Of a stretch of 40,589 nt of DNA, positions 32,246 to 39,476 are shown piece after piece. The position numbers were made by a program, and so were the translations under genes. Source of the stretch: Kiritimatiellia bacterium (GTDB lineage Bacteria; Verrucomicrobiota; Kiritimatiellia; UBA8416; SLMC01); contig SLKS01000140.1 in the NCBI GenBank assembly GCA_007134465.1, forward strand, positions 1-40,589. Direction: 5' to 3'. Positions within the stretch are counted from its first letter, which is position 1. Every line of letters starts with the position of its first letter. Below the pieces are notes generated by a model that saw only the letters and a program-made list of their open reading frames with translations, was not told the origin of the DNA and ran no database searches.

Positions 32246-34420
32246 ATGAAGGCTTCATTGATTGCGCTGGCGGCGTTGGTCTCGGCCTGCGCCGGGTTCG
32301 GTGTCCGAGCCTCTGCCGATGACGCCGGCTCTTCGGAGTTCCCCGAGCGGAGCCGGTCGGCGGGCGACTTCATTGCCGTTGACGTGTCGGCGGGGCCTGC
32401 CGCCACCAACTATCCTGTCCGCTATTTCGCCACGGCCGAAGATGTGCCCGGCGGCGTTACCAATGATCTGTACAAGACTGTGCACATACTGCTGCGCCGC
32501 ATCCCGGCGGGGTCGTTCGTCATGGGCTCGCCCGAGGGCGAGCCGGGGCGCTTCGCCAGTCGCGAAGCCCAGCGACAGGTGACGCTGGCGAAAGACTATT
32601 ACATGGGCGTGTTCCCCGTGACTCAGAAACAGTGGGAACGGGTGATGGGAAACTGGCCGAGCTGGTTCGGCAATCCGGCCTATCGCGACAGTCGGCCGGT
32701 GGAAAGAGTCAGTTACTTTGACATTCGGGAGAACCCCGACAACAGCGCCATCAGCCCGAACTGGCCGCAGTCGAGCCTCGTGCATGCGGACTCGTTCATG
32801 GGCAAGCTGCGAGCGAAGACGGGGCTCTCGACCTTGGACTTGCCGACGGAAGCGCAGTGGGAATACGCCTGCCGGGCGGGGACCGGCACGGCGTTGAACA
32901 GCGGCAAGAACCTGACAAACGTTGAAGCCTGCCCGAACATGTCGGAAGTCGGGCGCTATCGTCATAACCATCCGGGCGAGTATTCCGACTGTTCAAGCGC
33001 GAGCACGGCTGGCGGCACGGCCAAGGCGGGTTCGCATGCGCCCAATGCCTGGGGCTTGTACGACATGCACGGGAACGTGTGGGAGTGGTGTCTGGACTGG
33101 TACACGGCGGCGGCGCCGGAAACGACGGATCCTGCAGGTGCAGCTTCGGGGTCGAGCCGCATATTGCGGGGCGGTTGCTGGAACTACGCCGCGGTGTTTT
33201 GCCGCTCCGCATGCCGGGACGGCAACGTCCCGTCGAACCGCAACGACAACCGCATCGGTTTCCGCCTCGCCATGCCCCTGCCCGCCGAGCGGCACATGTT
33301 GACGGTATCCAACGGTACGGGCGGCGGCTCGCATGCCGCAGGTTCGGCCGTGAACGTGGTGGCGGAAGCCGCGCCCTCAGGCCATATTTTCGCCACGTGG
33401 CGGGTTGCCCCTGCCGACGCGGATATGGGCGAAAATTTCGACCCGATGGCCGCGTCCGCCACGCTAACCATGCCGGACCATGCCGCAAGCTTGACGGCAA
33501 CATACGTCCAGGACGCAGGCGATTACATGGTCATTGATCTCTCCGGCGGGCCGACAGCAACGAAGTATCCGGTGAGCTACACGAACGCGGCCCCGGCCGG
33601 CGGCTGGACCGACGAGTACAAGACCACCAAGCTGGTCATGCGCCGCATCCCGGCAGGCACGTTCATGATGGGCTCGCCCGAGAGCGAGCTGGGACGCTCC
33701 CGCAGCGAAGCCCGGCGGCAGGTGACGCTGACGAAGGATTTCTACATCGGTGTCTTTCCCGTGACGCAGAAACAATGGGAGCGCGTGACGGGAAACTGGC
33801 CGAGCCGCTATCGCAACCAAGCCCACCGAGAAGCCAAACCGGTCGAGTCAGTCACGTACTACGAAATTCGGGAAAACCCGCTGCCGGTCCTCGACGATTA
33901 CAGCAAAGGCAGCCCCATCGCGACGAACTGGCCGCAGTCGAGCCTCGTGCATGCGGACTCGTTCATGGGCAAGCTGCGGGCGAAGACGGGGCTCTCGGCC
34001 TTGGACTTGCCGACGGAAGCGCAGTGGGAATACGCCTGCCGCGCGGGAACGACAACGGCGCTCAACAGATGGAAAAACCTCACCCATCACGAAGAATGCA
34101 CGAATTTGTCCGAAGTCGCCAAGTACAGTCGCAATCGTATCGGGGGCTACGGTCCGGCCAAGGTAGGCTCTTTTCTTCCCAACGTTTGGGGACTCTACGA
34201 CATGCACGGAAATATCCTGGAGTGGTGCCTGGACTGGTATACGGAGGCGCCGCCCGGAACGACGGATCCTGTGGGACCGGCTTCGGGGGCGTGGCGCACG
34301 ATGCGGGGCGGGTCATGGGACCGCATCGCCAGATTCTGCCGTTCGGCCAGTCGGTGCGCCAGCTGCCCCTTCGATCCCCGCAACATCTTTGGCCTGCGCC
34401 TCGCCATGACCGTGCCATGA
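32246..34420 (+). CDS. Exported protein with two SUMF1/FGE domains and a bacterial-repeat domain
   Basis: 724 aa. Signal peptide 1-24; LVSAC at 11-15 could be a lipobox. Domain order: SUMF1/FGE-type C-type-lectin fold (about 85-343), a divergent InlB-like repeat (about 351-421, LTVSNGTGGGSHAAGSAV start and TLTMPDHAASLTATY end), and a second SUMF1 domain (about 463-724). Each SUMF1 domain shows IPAGxFxMGSP, GVFPVTQKQWERV, LPTEAQWEYACRAGT, WGLYDMHGN and RGG(C/S)W...CRSA. The Cys that would align to the second catalytic Cys of formylglycine-generating enzyme is Ser, so sulfatase activation is unlikely; a binding role is more likely. Both domains end in a DGR-like variable segment. GGAGG lies 8 bases before ATG 32246. 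Confidence 0.88.
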   Translation: MKASLIALAALVSACAGFGVRASADDAGSSEFPERSRSAGDFIAVDVSAGPAATNYPVRYFATAEDVPGGVTNDLYKTVHILLRRIPAGSFVMGSPEGEPGRFASREAQRQVTLAKDYYMGVFPVTQKQWERVMGNWPSWFGNPAYRDSRPVERVSYFDIRENPDNSAISPNWPQSSLVHADSFMGKLRAKTGLSTLDLPTEAQWEYACRAGTGTALNSGKNLTNVEACPNMSEVGRYRHNHPGEYSDCSSASTAGGTAKAGSHAPNAWGLYDMHGNVWEWCLDWYTAAAPETTDPAGAASGSSRILRGGCWNYAAVFCRSACRDGNVPSNRNDNRIGFRLAMPLPAERHMLTVSNGTGGGSHAAGSAVNVVAEAAPSGHIFATWRVAPADADMGENFDPMAASATLTMPDHAASLTATYVQDAGDYMVIDLSGGPTATKYPVSYTNAAPAGGWTDEYKTTKLVMRRIPAGTFMMGSPESELGRSRSEARRQVTLTKDFYIGVFPVTQKQWERVTGNWPSRYRNQAHREAKPVESVTYYEIRENPLPVLDDYSKGSPIATNWPQSSLVHADSFMGKLRAKTGLSALDLPTEAQWEYACRAGTTTALNRWKNLTHHEECTNLSEVAKYSRNRIGGYGPAKVGSFLPNVWGLYDMHGNILEWCLDWYTEAPPGTTDPVGPASGAWRTMRGGSWDRIARFCRSASRCASCPFDPRNIFGLRLAMTVP
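33167..33265 (+). other. DGR-like variable region, SUMF1 domain 1
   Basis: Residues 308-340. Invariant scaffold RGG-W, CRSA-R, P, R, GFR; between these the variable codons (residues N, Y, A; F; C; D, G, N; N; N, D, N; I) all end in C or T, as they would if copied from AAC template codons with adenine mutation. Inference: no template or reverse transcriptase is in the window. Confidence 0.45.
34304..34399 (+). other. DGR-like variable region, SUMF1 domain 2
   Basis: C-terminal segment of the 724-aa protein. Same scaffold RGGSW, CRSA-R, R, G-R; variable residues D, R, I; F; S; C, A, S and N, I, F are again from NNC or NNT codons. It is one codon shorter than the other two regions, and the stop follows after LAMTVP. 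Confidence 0.45.
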
Positions 34421-34451
34421 TCATGCCACTGCGGACGGCGCGTGACGACGT

Positions 34452-34981
34452 ATGAGAAGGCTGGAGGCTGATCCTGGCGCGCTTTTCTTGACTTGGCCAT
34501 CCTCGCCAGTGTGTTCAAAGCGGCTCCGGTCGAAGAGGTCCAGAAATACGTCGCCTCCGCGCCGAGGGGCAAGTACGCCCGTCGACTGTGGTTTCTTTAC
34601 GAGATGCTCACCGGCTCATCGCTCCCTATGGAGGACCTGAAGACGGGCGGTTACATCGACCTGATCGAGCCCGCCGAGTACTACACGGTGGTCCAGCCTC
34701 GTCCGGTGCGCCGTCAGCGAATCAACGACAACCTGCTGGGAGACGGGCAATTCTGTCCGACAATTCGACGAACCGAAGCGTTGCGTGGATTTGAAAAGGC
34801 CGATCTGCCTGCACGGTGCCGGAAGATTGATCTCTTCATCCAGGCGTGCTTGCCGAACAACGGTCGGCTTTCCGCACGTAAACGCGCCAGCCATTTCGAA
34901 TTCCTGTCGGACGATGAACTGGCGCAAATGGAGGATGCCATTCGATCCGCCTACGGCAATCGCGAGACGCAGGAACCATAG
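34452..34981 (+). pseudogene. Fic-family protein fragment without FIC motif
   Basis: The frame 34493-34981 (TTG start, 162 aa) resembles the N-terminal part of large Fic proteins: GKYARRLWFLYEMLTG, DLKTGGYIDLIEPAEYYTV, and INDNLLGDGQFCPTIRRTEAL are the usual landmarks. The catalytic HPFxxGNGR motif that should come later is absent; the frame ends at TAG... read as a stop after NRETQEP. Upstream, residues MRRLEADPGALFL in another frame (ATG 34452) look like the missing start, implying a frameshift near 34490. Read as a broken gene. It lies between the SUMF1 gene and hipA. Confidence 0.55.
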
Positions 34982-35003
34982 GATTTCCTTCGGGCTCGGG
35001 TGT

Positions 35004-36248
35004 TCATTTCAGGCCCTGAAGGAATAAGGCCGCTCGCTCTTTAATGATGCCAGCCACGCGTTCCACCATGCCGGGGTCGTTGGCAGCGTTCAGAACGGCC
35101 TCGTCCCGCAGTCCATCGATGCACTTGCCGCACAGGTCCACGATCCGTTCACGCAGCATAGGCCAGCCCACGCGGCATTCCCCGGCCATCTTCTGCCAGT
35201 GCGCGGGTGTGATCGTCTCAATGGATTCGCTCTTTCCGATCTTCATGGCCGGAGTCTTGGACAGTTCGGGCCAAGCCAGCGTGCAGACCAGATCGTAGAA
35301 CGGCGCAAGCCTGCGGTCGGTCTTGCCGCAGAGGATCGAGTAGTTCTTGCCATGCGCGTCGGCATTCCCGATCAGCGCATTGAAAATCAACCCGTCCAGG
35401 AAGTCCCGGATGTCCAGCGCCGACAAGGTGGACCACTCCCGAAGCAGACCGATACAGTCGCGGAGCAGCGGTCCGCCTTCCTGTTGATACTTCCGCTCCG
35501 GGGGGAACCCCAGCGCTTGGCAGAAGTCCTCCTGGTGAACACGCGTGACCGAGCCGTTGGCGTCTATGGATCGGTCGTAGCGCTGAACGACAATGCACGG
35601 CTTGTTGCCGACCGGGCGGTTGGACACCCGAGGCACGTTCAGGCCGACCGATCTGGCCAGCGTCATGCAGAGAACCTCGTTGGCCACCAGTCCCGTGAAT
35701 CGCTCGGGCTCCGGTTTGATGATATGCGTGCTCGGCGTGTTGCCGAGAGGCAGCGAGAGGGTCGCATCCCGAATCAGGACCGGCAACTTCGACTGCGATC
35801 CAGCCAACGAAAGCCGCAACCCTTCGCGTCCCGCCATCAGAGGACGGCGGGGAAGTTCTGCGACAATATCCTCCAACTCGCTTTCGCTCAGTTCACGAGT
35901 ACGGGTCTCGCCTACGGTCGGAGCAGGCGCGTGCTCCGGTAGCAGGCTGACCGCTCCCGCGCATTCGCCGCCGATCCGTTCCAGCATGGCGAAGTCGTTG
36001 CGCTCGCTGATTCCGAGAATGGCGGCGATCTGTTGCCGGGGCCCCTCATCGGGGAGGATGCCGGCGAAGAAAGGGCGAGCATGCTTGCCTCGGAACAGTT
36101 CGCTCTGGAGCGGCAGCGACCGGGAAAGCGGGATGGCATCCGACCTGCCTTCCCATTCCGAATCATAGCGGAACTCGAGCAGCCCGCTGTCATCCTCGTC
36201 CAGAGCGCCGACCCGCTCGCCATTCAGGTAGACGATCAATCGCTTCAT
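35004..36248 (-). CDS. hipA: HipA-family toxin, Ser/Thr protein kinase
   Basis: 414 aa, full length. The N-terminal Couple_hipA domain (about 3-105) includes YDSEWEG and ARPFFAGILPDEGPR. The kinase core has the Gly/Ser loop LAGSQSKL (148-155), HIIKPE (175-180), VVQRYDR (220-226), catalytic NADAHGKN (295-302, Asp297) and the metal Asp in FYDL (317-320). All key residues are present, so an active kinase is likely; E. coli HipA phosphorylates GltX, but the target here is unknown. Overlaps hipB by 4 bases (ATGA) as part of the same operon. Confidence 0.95.
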   Translation of the reverse strand: MKRLIVYLNGERVGALDEDDSGLLEFRYDSEWEGRSDAIPLSRSLPLQSELFRGKHARPFFAGILPDEGPRQQIAAILGISERNDFAMLERIGGECAGAVSLLPEHAPAPTVGETRTRELSESELEDIVAELPRRPLMAGREGLRLSLAGSQSKLPVLIRDATLSLPLGNTPSTHIIKPEPERFTGLVANEVLCMTLARSVGLNVPRVSNRPVGNKPCIVVQRYDRSIDANGSVTRVHQEDFCQALGFPPERKYQQEGGPLLRDCIGLLREWSTLSALDIRDFLDGLIFNALIGNADAHGKNYSILCGKTDRRLAPFYDLVCTLAWPELSKTPAMKIGKSESIETITPAHWQKMAGECRVGWPMLRERIVDLCGKCIDGLRDEAVLNAANDPGMVERVAGIIKERAALFLQGLK

Positions 36249-36484
36249 GGCTTCTTGCTTCCGGCATCATCGCCGCCGAGGGGCGTTATCTCGATGGCCA
36301 ATCCAAGCGCCTGCAATACCTGGAACGTCTTGCCAATCTGGCAGGTGGGCTTCCCCTTCTCCAGATCAACAATGAAGCGCAGCCCCGTGCCACAGGTCAT
36401 GGCCAGTTCCTTCTGGGTGATCTTCAGCCGCTTGCGCCGCGTTCGGATCGCCATGCCGATTTGTTCTGAAGCTTTCATTTTCAT
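36245..36484 (-). CDS. hipB: HipB-family antitoxin, XRE-type repressor
   Basis: 79-aa helix-turn-helix protein: GMAIRTRRKRLKITQKELA forms helices 1-2, and TGLRFIVDLEKGKPT includes the recognition helix. It ends in a short polar tail (GGDDAGSKKP), as in HipB. ATG 36484 is chosen; an ATG/GTG at 36508 would run into the operator. It neutralises HipA and represses the operon in known systems. Two palindromic sites just upstream fit autoregulation. Confidence 0.92.
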   Translation of the reverse strand: MKMKASEQIGMAIRTRRKRLKITQKELAMTCGTGLRFIVDLEKGKPTCQIGKTFQVLQALGLAIEITPLGGDDAGSKKP

Positions 36485-36486
36485 AG

Positions 36487-36549
36487 TTCCCGAGCGGTAA
36501 CATCGCACGCCGCAGTAGATTCGTCAACCGGTATTTTACCGTTCGGGAA
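36487..36549 (-). promoter_or_regulatory. Candidate hipBA promoter with paired operators
   Basis: TTCCCGAGCGGTAA (36487-36500) and TTACCGTTCGGGAA (36536-36549) are reverse complements except one base, and each is itself a near palindrome (TTCCCG/CGGxAA type). Centres are 49 bases apart. A minus-strand TTGACG hexamer lies between them, with GATGTT 17 bases on at the inner operator. Fits HipB autorepression. Confidence 0.6.
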
Positions 36550-36608
36550 TGCCGTGGTTCAAACCCCCTCATAGGATCGAAATGCGGTTTGGGCCAGCGC
36601 AGACGTTT

Positions 36609-36812
36609 TTAGATAAGCGCGAAGCCCTTCAGCGCGTCCCTGGGCATCCGCTTCTTGTGGCCGAGACTGATCAGGCGTTCGGCCACGGCGTCGGGATCGA
36701 GCCCGATGTCCTCGGCCCTGAGCTTGCGGGCCGCGCGCCAGCGCCGCACGCCGGCCGAGGCCAGCACGCCCTCGCGGGTCAGCAGATCGAGCATGGAGTT
36801 GTTGTCGGTCAT
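36609..36812 (-). CDS. Small protein of unknown function, duplicated (copy 2)
   Basis: 67 aa; differs from copy 1 at residues 2 (Thr for Asn), 18 (Ala for Thr) and 57 (Met for Leu). AAAGGA lies ahead of ATG 36812. Same divergent position relative to the SUMF1 gene. Persistence of an intact frame in both copies with few changes supports it being a real gene. Confidence 0.6.
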   Translation of the reverse strand: MTDNNSMLDLLTREGVLASAGVRRWRAARKLRAEDIGLDPDAVAERLISLGHKKRMPRDALKGFALI

Positions 36813-36897
36813 AACGGAGTCCTTTCTCTTTTGAGTTTGCTTACTGCACCGGTTTCCGGCAGGTTGGGTTTCGGTTTCCTGCACGGAGGGATTTTGA
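36813..36897. promoter_or_regulatory. Shared divergent region with two direct repeats (copy 2)
   Basis: CGGTTTCCGGCA (36850-36861) and CGGTTTCCTGCA (36872-36883), the same 22-base spacing as in copy 1. A GGAGGG ribosome site follows for the SUMF1 gene. Confidence 0.45.
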
Positions 36898-37941
36898 ATG
36901 AAGACTTCAGTGATTGCGTTGGCTGCGCTGGTCTCGGCCTGCGCCGGGTTCGGTGTCCGCGCCTCTGCCGATGACGCCGGATCTTCGGAGTCCCCCGAGC
37001 GGAGCCGGTCGGCCGGCGACTACATGGCCATAGACGTGTCGGCGGGTCCTGCCGCCACCAACTATCCCGTTCGGTATTTCGCCACAGGAGAAGACGTTCC
37101 CGGCGGCGTCACCAACGATCTGTACAAGACCACCCACATACTGATGCGCCGCATTCCGGCTGGCACGTTTACCATGGGTTCGCCCGAGGGCGAGTTGGGG
37201 CGCAATAGCGACGAAGCCCAGCGCGAGGTGACGCTGACGAAGGATTTCTACATCGGGGTGTTCCCGGTCACACAGCGGCAGTGGGAACGCGTGGCGGGCA
37301 ACTGGCCGAGCTGGTTCAGGAACACGTCGTACCGCGACAGCCGTCCCGTGGAGCAGGTCAGCTACTTGAAAATCCGAGAGTGCCCGAACAACAACCCGAT
37401 CAGCCCGAACTGGCCAAAGTCGAGCCAGGTGCACGCGGACTCGTTCATGGGCAGGCTGCGGGCCAGGACAGGGCTTTCGACGCTGGACCTGCCGACGGAG
37501 GCGCAGTGGGAATACGCCTGCCGTGCGGGAACGACGACGGCACTGAACTCGGGCAAGAATCTGACAAATACGGAATCTTGTCCGAACATGGATGAGGCGG
37601 GACGGTATAGGCACAACCATCCCGGCGGGTATGATCCAATGTTCCCAACGAGCACGAACGCGGACGGGGGCACGGCGAAAGTGGGCTCGTATCTTCCCAA
37701 TGCCTGGGGACTGTACGACACGCACGGGAACGTGTTGGAGTGGTGCCTGGACCGGCATCTGGCCGAGGCGCCGTGGTCGGCGGATCCCGAGGATGCGGTT
37801 TTGGGGTCGTTCCGCACAACTCGGGGCGGGAGCTGGGGCTGCAACGCCAGGCACTGCCGCTCCGCGTACCGGCTCAGCGGCACCCCGGACTTTCGGCTCA
37901 GCAACTACGTCGGCTTTCGCATCGCCATGACCGTACCGTAA
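36898..37941 (+). CDS. Exported single-domain SUMF1/FGE-fold protein
   Basis: 347 aa. Signal peptide and first 80 residues nearly match the 724-aa protein at 32246-34420 (MK-SxIALAALVSACAGFG start). One SUMF1 domain: IPAGTFTMGSP, GVFPVTQRQWERV, LPTEAQWEYACRAGT, WGLYDTHGN, RGGSW and CRSAYR. As in the other copy, the position of the second catalytic FGE Cys is not Cys. The C-terminus carries the clearest of the three DGR-like variable segments and ends IAMTVP. A 48-aa gene on the other strand starts its stop 10 bases after this stop. Confidence 0.88.
   Translation: MKTSVIALAALVSACAGFGVRASADDAGSSESPERSRSAGDYMAIDVSAGPAATNYPVRYFATGEDVPGGVTNDLYKTTHILMRRIPAGTFTMGSPEGELGRNSDEAQREVTLTKDFYIGVFPVTQRQWERVAGNWPSWFRNTSYRDSRPVEQVSYLKIRECPNNNPISPNWPKSSQVHADSFMGRLRARTGLSTLDLPTEAQWEYACRAGTTTALNSGKNLTNTESCPNMDEAGRYRHNHPGGYDPMFPTSTNADGGTAKVGSYLPNAWGLYDTHGNVLEWCLDRHLAEAPWSADPEDAVLGSFRTTRGGSWGCNARHCRSAYRLSGTPDFRLSNYVGFRIAMTVP
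37822..37920 (+). other. DGR-like variable region, single-domain SUMF1 protein
   Basis: Scaffold RGGSW, AR, CRSA-R, TPD, R, GFR. The 14 variable positions read G, C, N; H; Y; L, S, G; F; L, S, N, Y, V: 13 of 14 codons end in C and one is TTT, none codes for K, E, Q, M or W. That is the set produced when adenines of AAC codons are randomised. Conserved codons between them often end in G (CGG, GGG, TGG, AGG, GCG, CCG), so the pattern is not just local GC use. Confidence 0.5.
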
Positions 37942-37951
37942 CACCACTTCC

Positions 37952-38098
37952 TCACGCCGCCATCCTCACGCTTGTACGCGCCATGTCGCGATGCCAGGCC
38001 CTGCAGGCTCCGGAGTGCGGGCAGCTCGGGCAGTAGAACGAGCCCTCGTTGGGCAGGAAATGCCCGGCCCGAACCACGGAAACAATGACGGCGGGCAT
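37952..38098 (-). CDS. 48-aa Cys-rich (zinc-ribbon-like) protein
   Basis: Short gene with an excellent ribosome site (AAAGGAG, 6 bases before ATG 38098). The protein starts MPAVIVSVVRAGHFLPNEG and has FYCPSCPHSGAC (21-32), i.e. Cys23, Cys26 and Cys32, with His28 and His36 close by, enough to bind one zinc. The tail is basic. No family is recognised. Convergent with the SUMF1 gene, 10 bases apart. Could be a regulator or toxin-sized peptide; function unknown. Confidence 0.55.
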   Translation of the reverse strand: MPAVIVSVVRAGHFLPNEGSFYCPSCPHSGACRAWHRDMARTSVRMAA

Positions 38099-38458
38099 GT
38101 GACACTCCTTTCGTTAAGGGGATGATGGGAAACCCCGGAACGGTTCCGGGCCGCGAATGCGGGACCTGGAGAAACTCGGAACGGGCGGCGGCGGCGAATC
38201 CGGAGCCCTTATGTTATGACCGTTTCCCGGCGGAAATTTAGTCGGGGATTGGGCTTGCTTAAGCTGCGGGTCTGCCGTACATTGCAGAGCGGTGGCGAGG
38301 GCCTGACTTCTGTAATGTCTCAAGGCTGACGTTGGCAGGGAAACGTGATGAGAGATTTTCTAAGGGGGTTGACCGATCCGATGAATACCGAGGGATTCAC
38401 CCTCGGCGATCGTTCGGCCCTTGGCGCTGAAAAACGAAAAACCGGAGGAGGTCCGAGA
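38099..38458. other. Intergenic region upstream of the slipin gene
   Basis: 360 bases. A minus-strand open frame (38114-38323) has a Pro-rich, low-complexity product and no ribosome site and is not called. A weak promoter-like pair TTGCTT (38255-38260) and TACATT (38278-38283), spaced 17, could serve the plus-strand gene. An in-frame ATG at 38348 with AGGGA upstream is an alternative start for that gene. Confidence 0.35.
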
Positions 38459-39412
38459 ATGTCACGCGACACGCTGAACGAATTGCGGGGTGAACACGCT
38501 GCACGGCAACTGAAGCGGATGAAGCTTCGGTTGCCTATCATAGCGGCTACGTTCGGAATTGCGTCTGTCTGTTTGCTTCCTGGCGTTATCCTTCTCCTTG
38601 GACAAGGCAATGCGATTGCGCTCATTGTTTCCGCTGTTGTGGCTGTTGCCGCTTCAGTCCTCTTGAACATGTCGGCGCAACTCCTCGCGGAATGGGATCG
38701 GGCGGTCGTCTTGAGAATGGGCCGCTTCGAACGGGTGGCCGGCCCAGGATTCTTTATGATCATGCCGGTCGTGCAGCATGTCTCGCGCGTGCTCGATACA
38801 AGAGTTCGTACGACATCGTTCTACGTTGAATCCATGCTCACGAAGGACACCGTGCCGATTTCGATCGAAGCCATTGCCTTCTGGCGTGTTCTCGATGCGC
38901 GGAAAACCGTATTGGAGGTCGAGGACTATTACCAGGCGATCACAATGGCCGTCCAAACGGCGCATCGCGACATTATGGGCGAGCATAATCTGACGGACAT
39001 CCTGGCGAAGCGCGAGGAAATTGTCCTTGAACTGAAGCAAGTACTGGAGGCGAAGGCGAACACATGGGGGATCGAGGTGGGGTCGATCGAGATTCGAGAC
39101 ATTACAATCCCGCAAAACCTCCAGCAGGCTCTATCCAAACAGGCACAGGCAGAACGAGAGCGGTTGGCGAGAGATATCTTGGGCGAAGCCGAAATGGATA
39201 TCGCCGACAAGTTCGCAAAAGCATCGGAAGCCTATCGAGACAACCCTATTGGCCTGCAACTCCGTGCAATGAATATTGTATACGAGGGACTCCGGTCCGG
39301 CACCTCCATGATGTTGGTACCGTCATCGGTGCTTGACACGATGAATCTGGGCTCGGTGGCCGCACTGGGCGAGTCCCTGCGTCCAAAACCGGTTGAGGCA
39401 AAACCGAAATGA
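38459..39412 (+). CDS. Slipin/stomatin-like SPFH-domain membrane protein
   Basis: 317 aa. Two membrane helices near the N-terminus (about 25-45 and 49-70), then the SPFH domain with the typical LGRFxRVxGPGFFxxxPxxxxV pattern (RMGRFERVAGPGFF), DTVPISIEAIAFWRV, and an IRDITIP strand, followed by a QAQAERERLARDILGEAE coiled coil. Slipins form membrane rings. ATG 38459 is preferred because GGAGGAGG lies 7 bases upstream; starts at 38345/38348 would add 37-38 residues of no known type. No NfeD gene is adjacent, unlike the flotillin at 29662-31125. The next gene starts 64 bases on. Confidence 0.9.
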   Translation: MSRDTLNELRGEHAARQLKRMKLRLPIIAATFGIASVCLLPGVILLLGQGNAIALIVSAVVAVAASVLLNMSAQLLAEWDRAVVLRMGRFERVAGPGFFMIMPVVQHVSRVLDTRVRTTSFYVESMLTKDTVPISIEAIAFWRVLDARKTVLEVEDYYQAITMAVQTAHRDIMGEHNLTDILAKREEIVLELKQVLEAKANTWGIEVGSIEIRDITIPQNLQQALSKQAQAERERLARDILGEAEMDIADKFAKASEAYRDNPIGLQLRAMNIVYEGLRSGTSMMLVPSSVLDTMNLGSVAALGESLRPKPVEAKPK

Positions 39413-39476
39413 GCGCCAACCAGCCCTCCGAGCATACGCGCTAAAGGCGAGCCGCTCAAGGGCCACGTTGGGCCGA

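Larger units (their letters stand above)
31923..33300. repeat. Duplicated cassette, copy 1 (67-aa gene plus first SUMF1 domain)
   Basis: The sequence starting AGGATCGAAATGCGG at 31923 recurs at 36573. From there through the 67-aa gene (240 bases) only about six differences are seen; the shared promoter region is also closely similar. Similarity continues at lower level through the first SUMF1 domain of this copy and the whole of the second copy. The left boundary is sharp. The right boundary is diffuse. Confidence 0.8.
36573..37941. repeat. Duplicated cassette, copy 2
   Basis: Starts AGGATCGAAATGCGG, as copy 1 at 31923. Contains the 67-aa gene, the divergent region and a single-domain SUMF1 gene. 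A 45-base stretch of the divergent region starting ACTGCACCGG is unchanged from copy 1. The left boundary lies 24 bases past the outer hipBA operator. Confidence 0.8.

Noticed and set aside
38114-38323. 69-codon minus-strand open frame upstream of the slipin gene
   Set aside because: Pro-rich low-complexity product, no ribosome site, no motif.
31923-38458. A complete diversity-generating retroelement in the window
   Set aside because: No open frame here resembles a reverse transcriptase or Avd, and I found no template repeat with runs of AAC codons on either strand. Only the candidate target segments are present.
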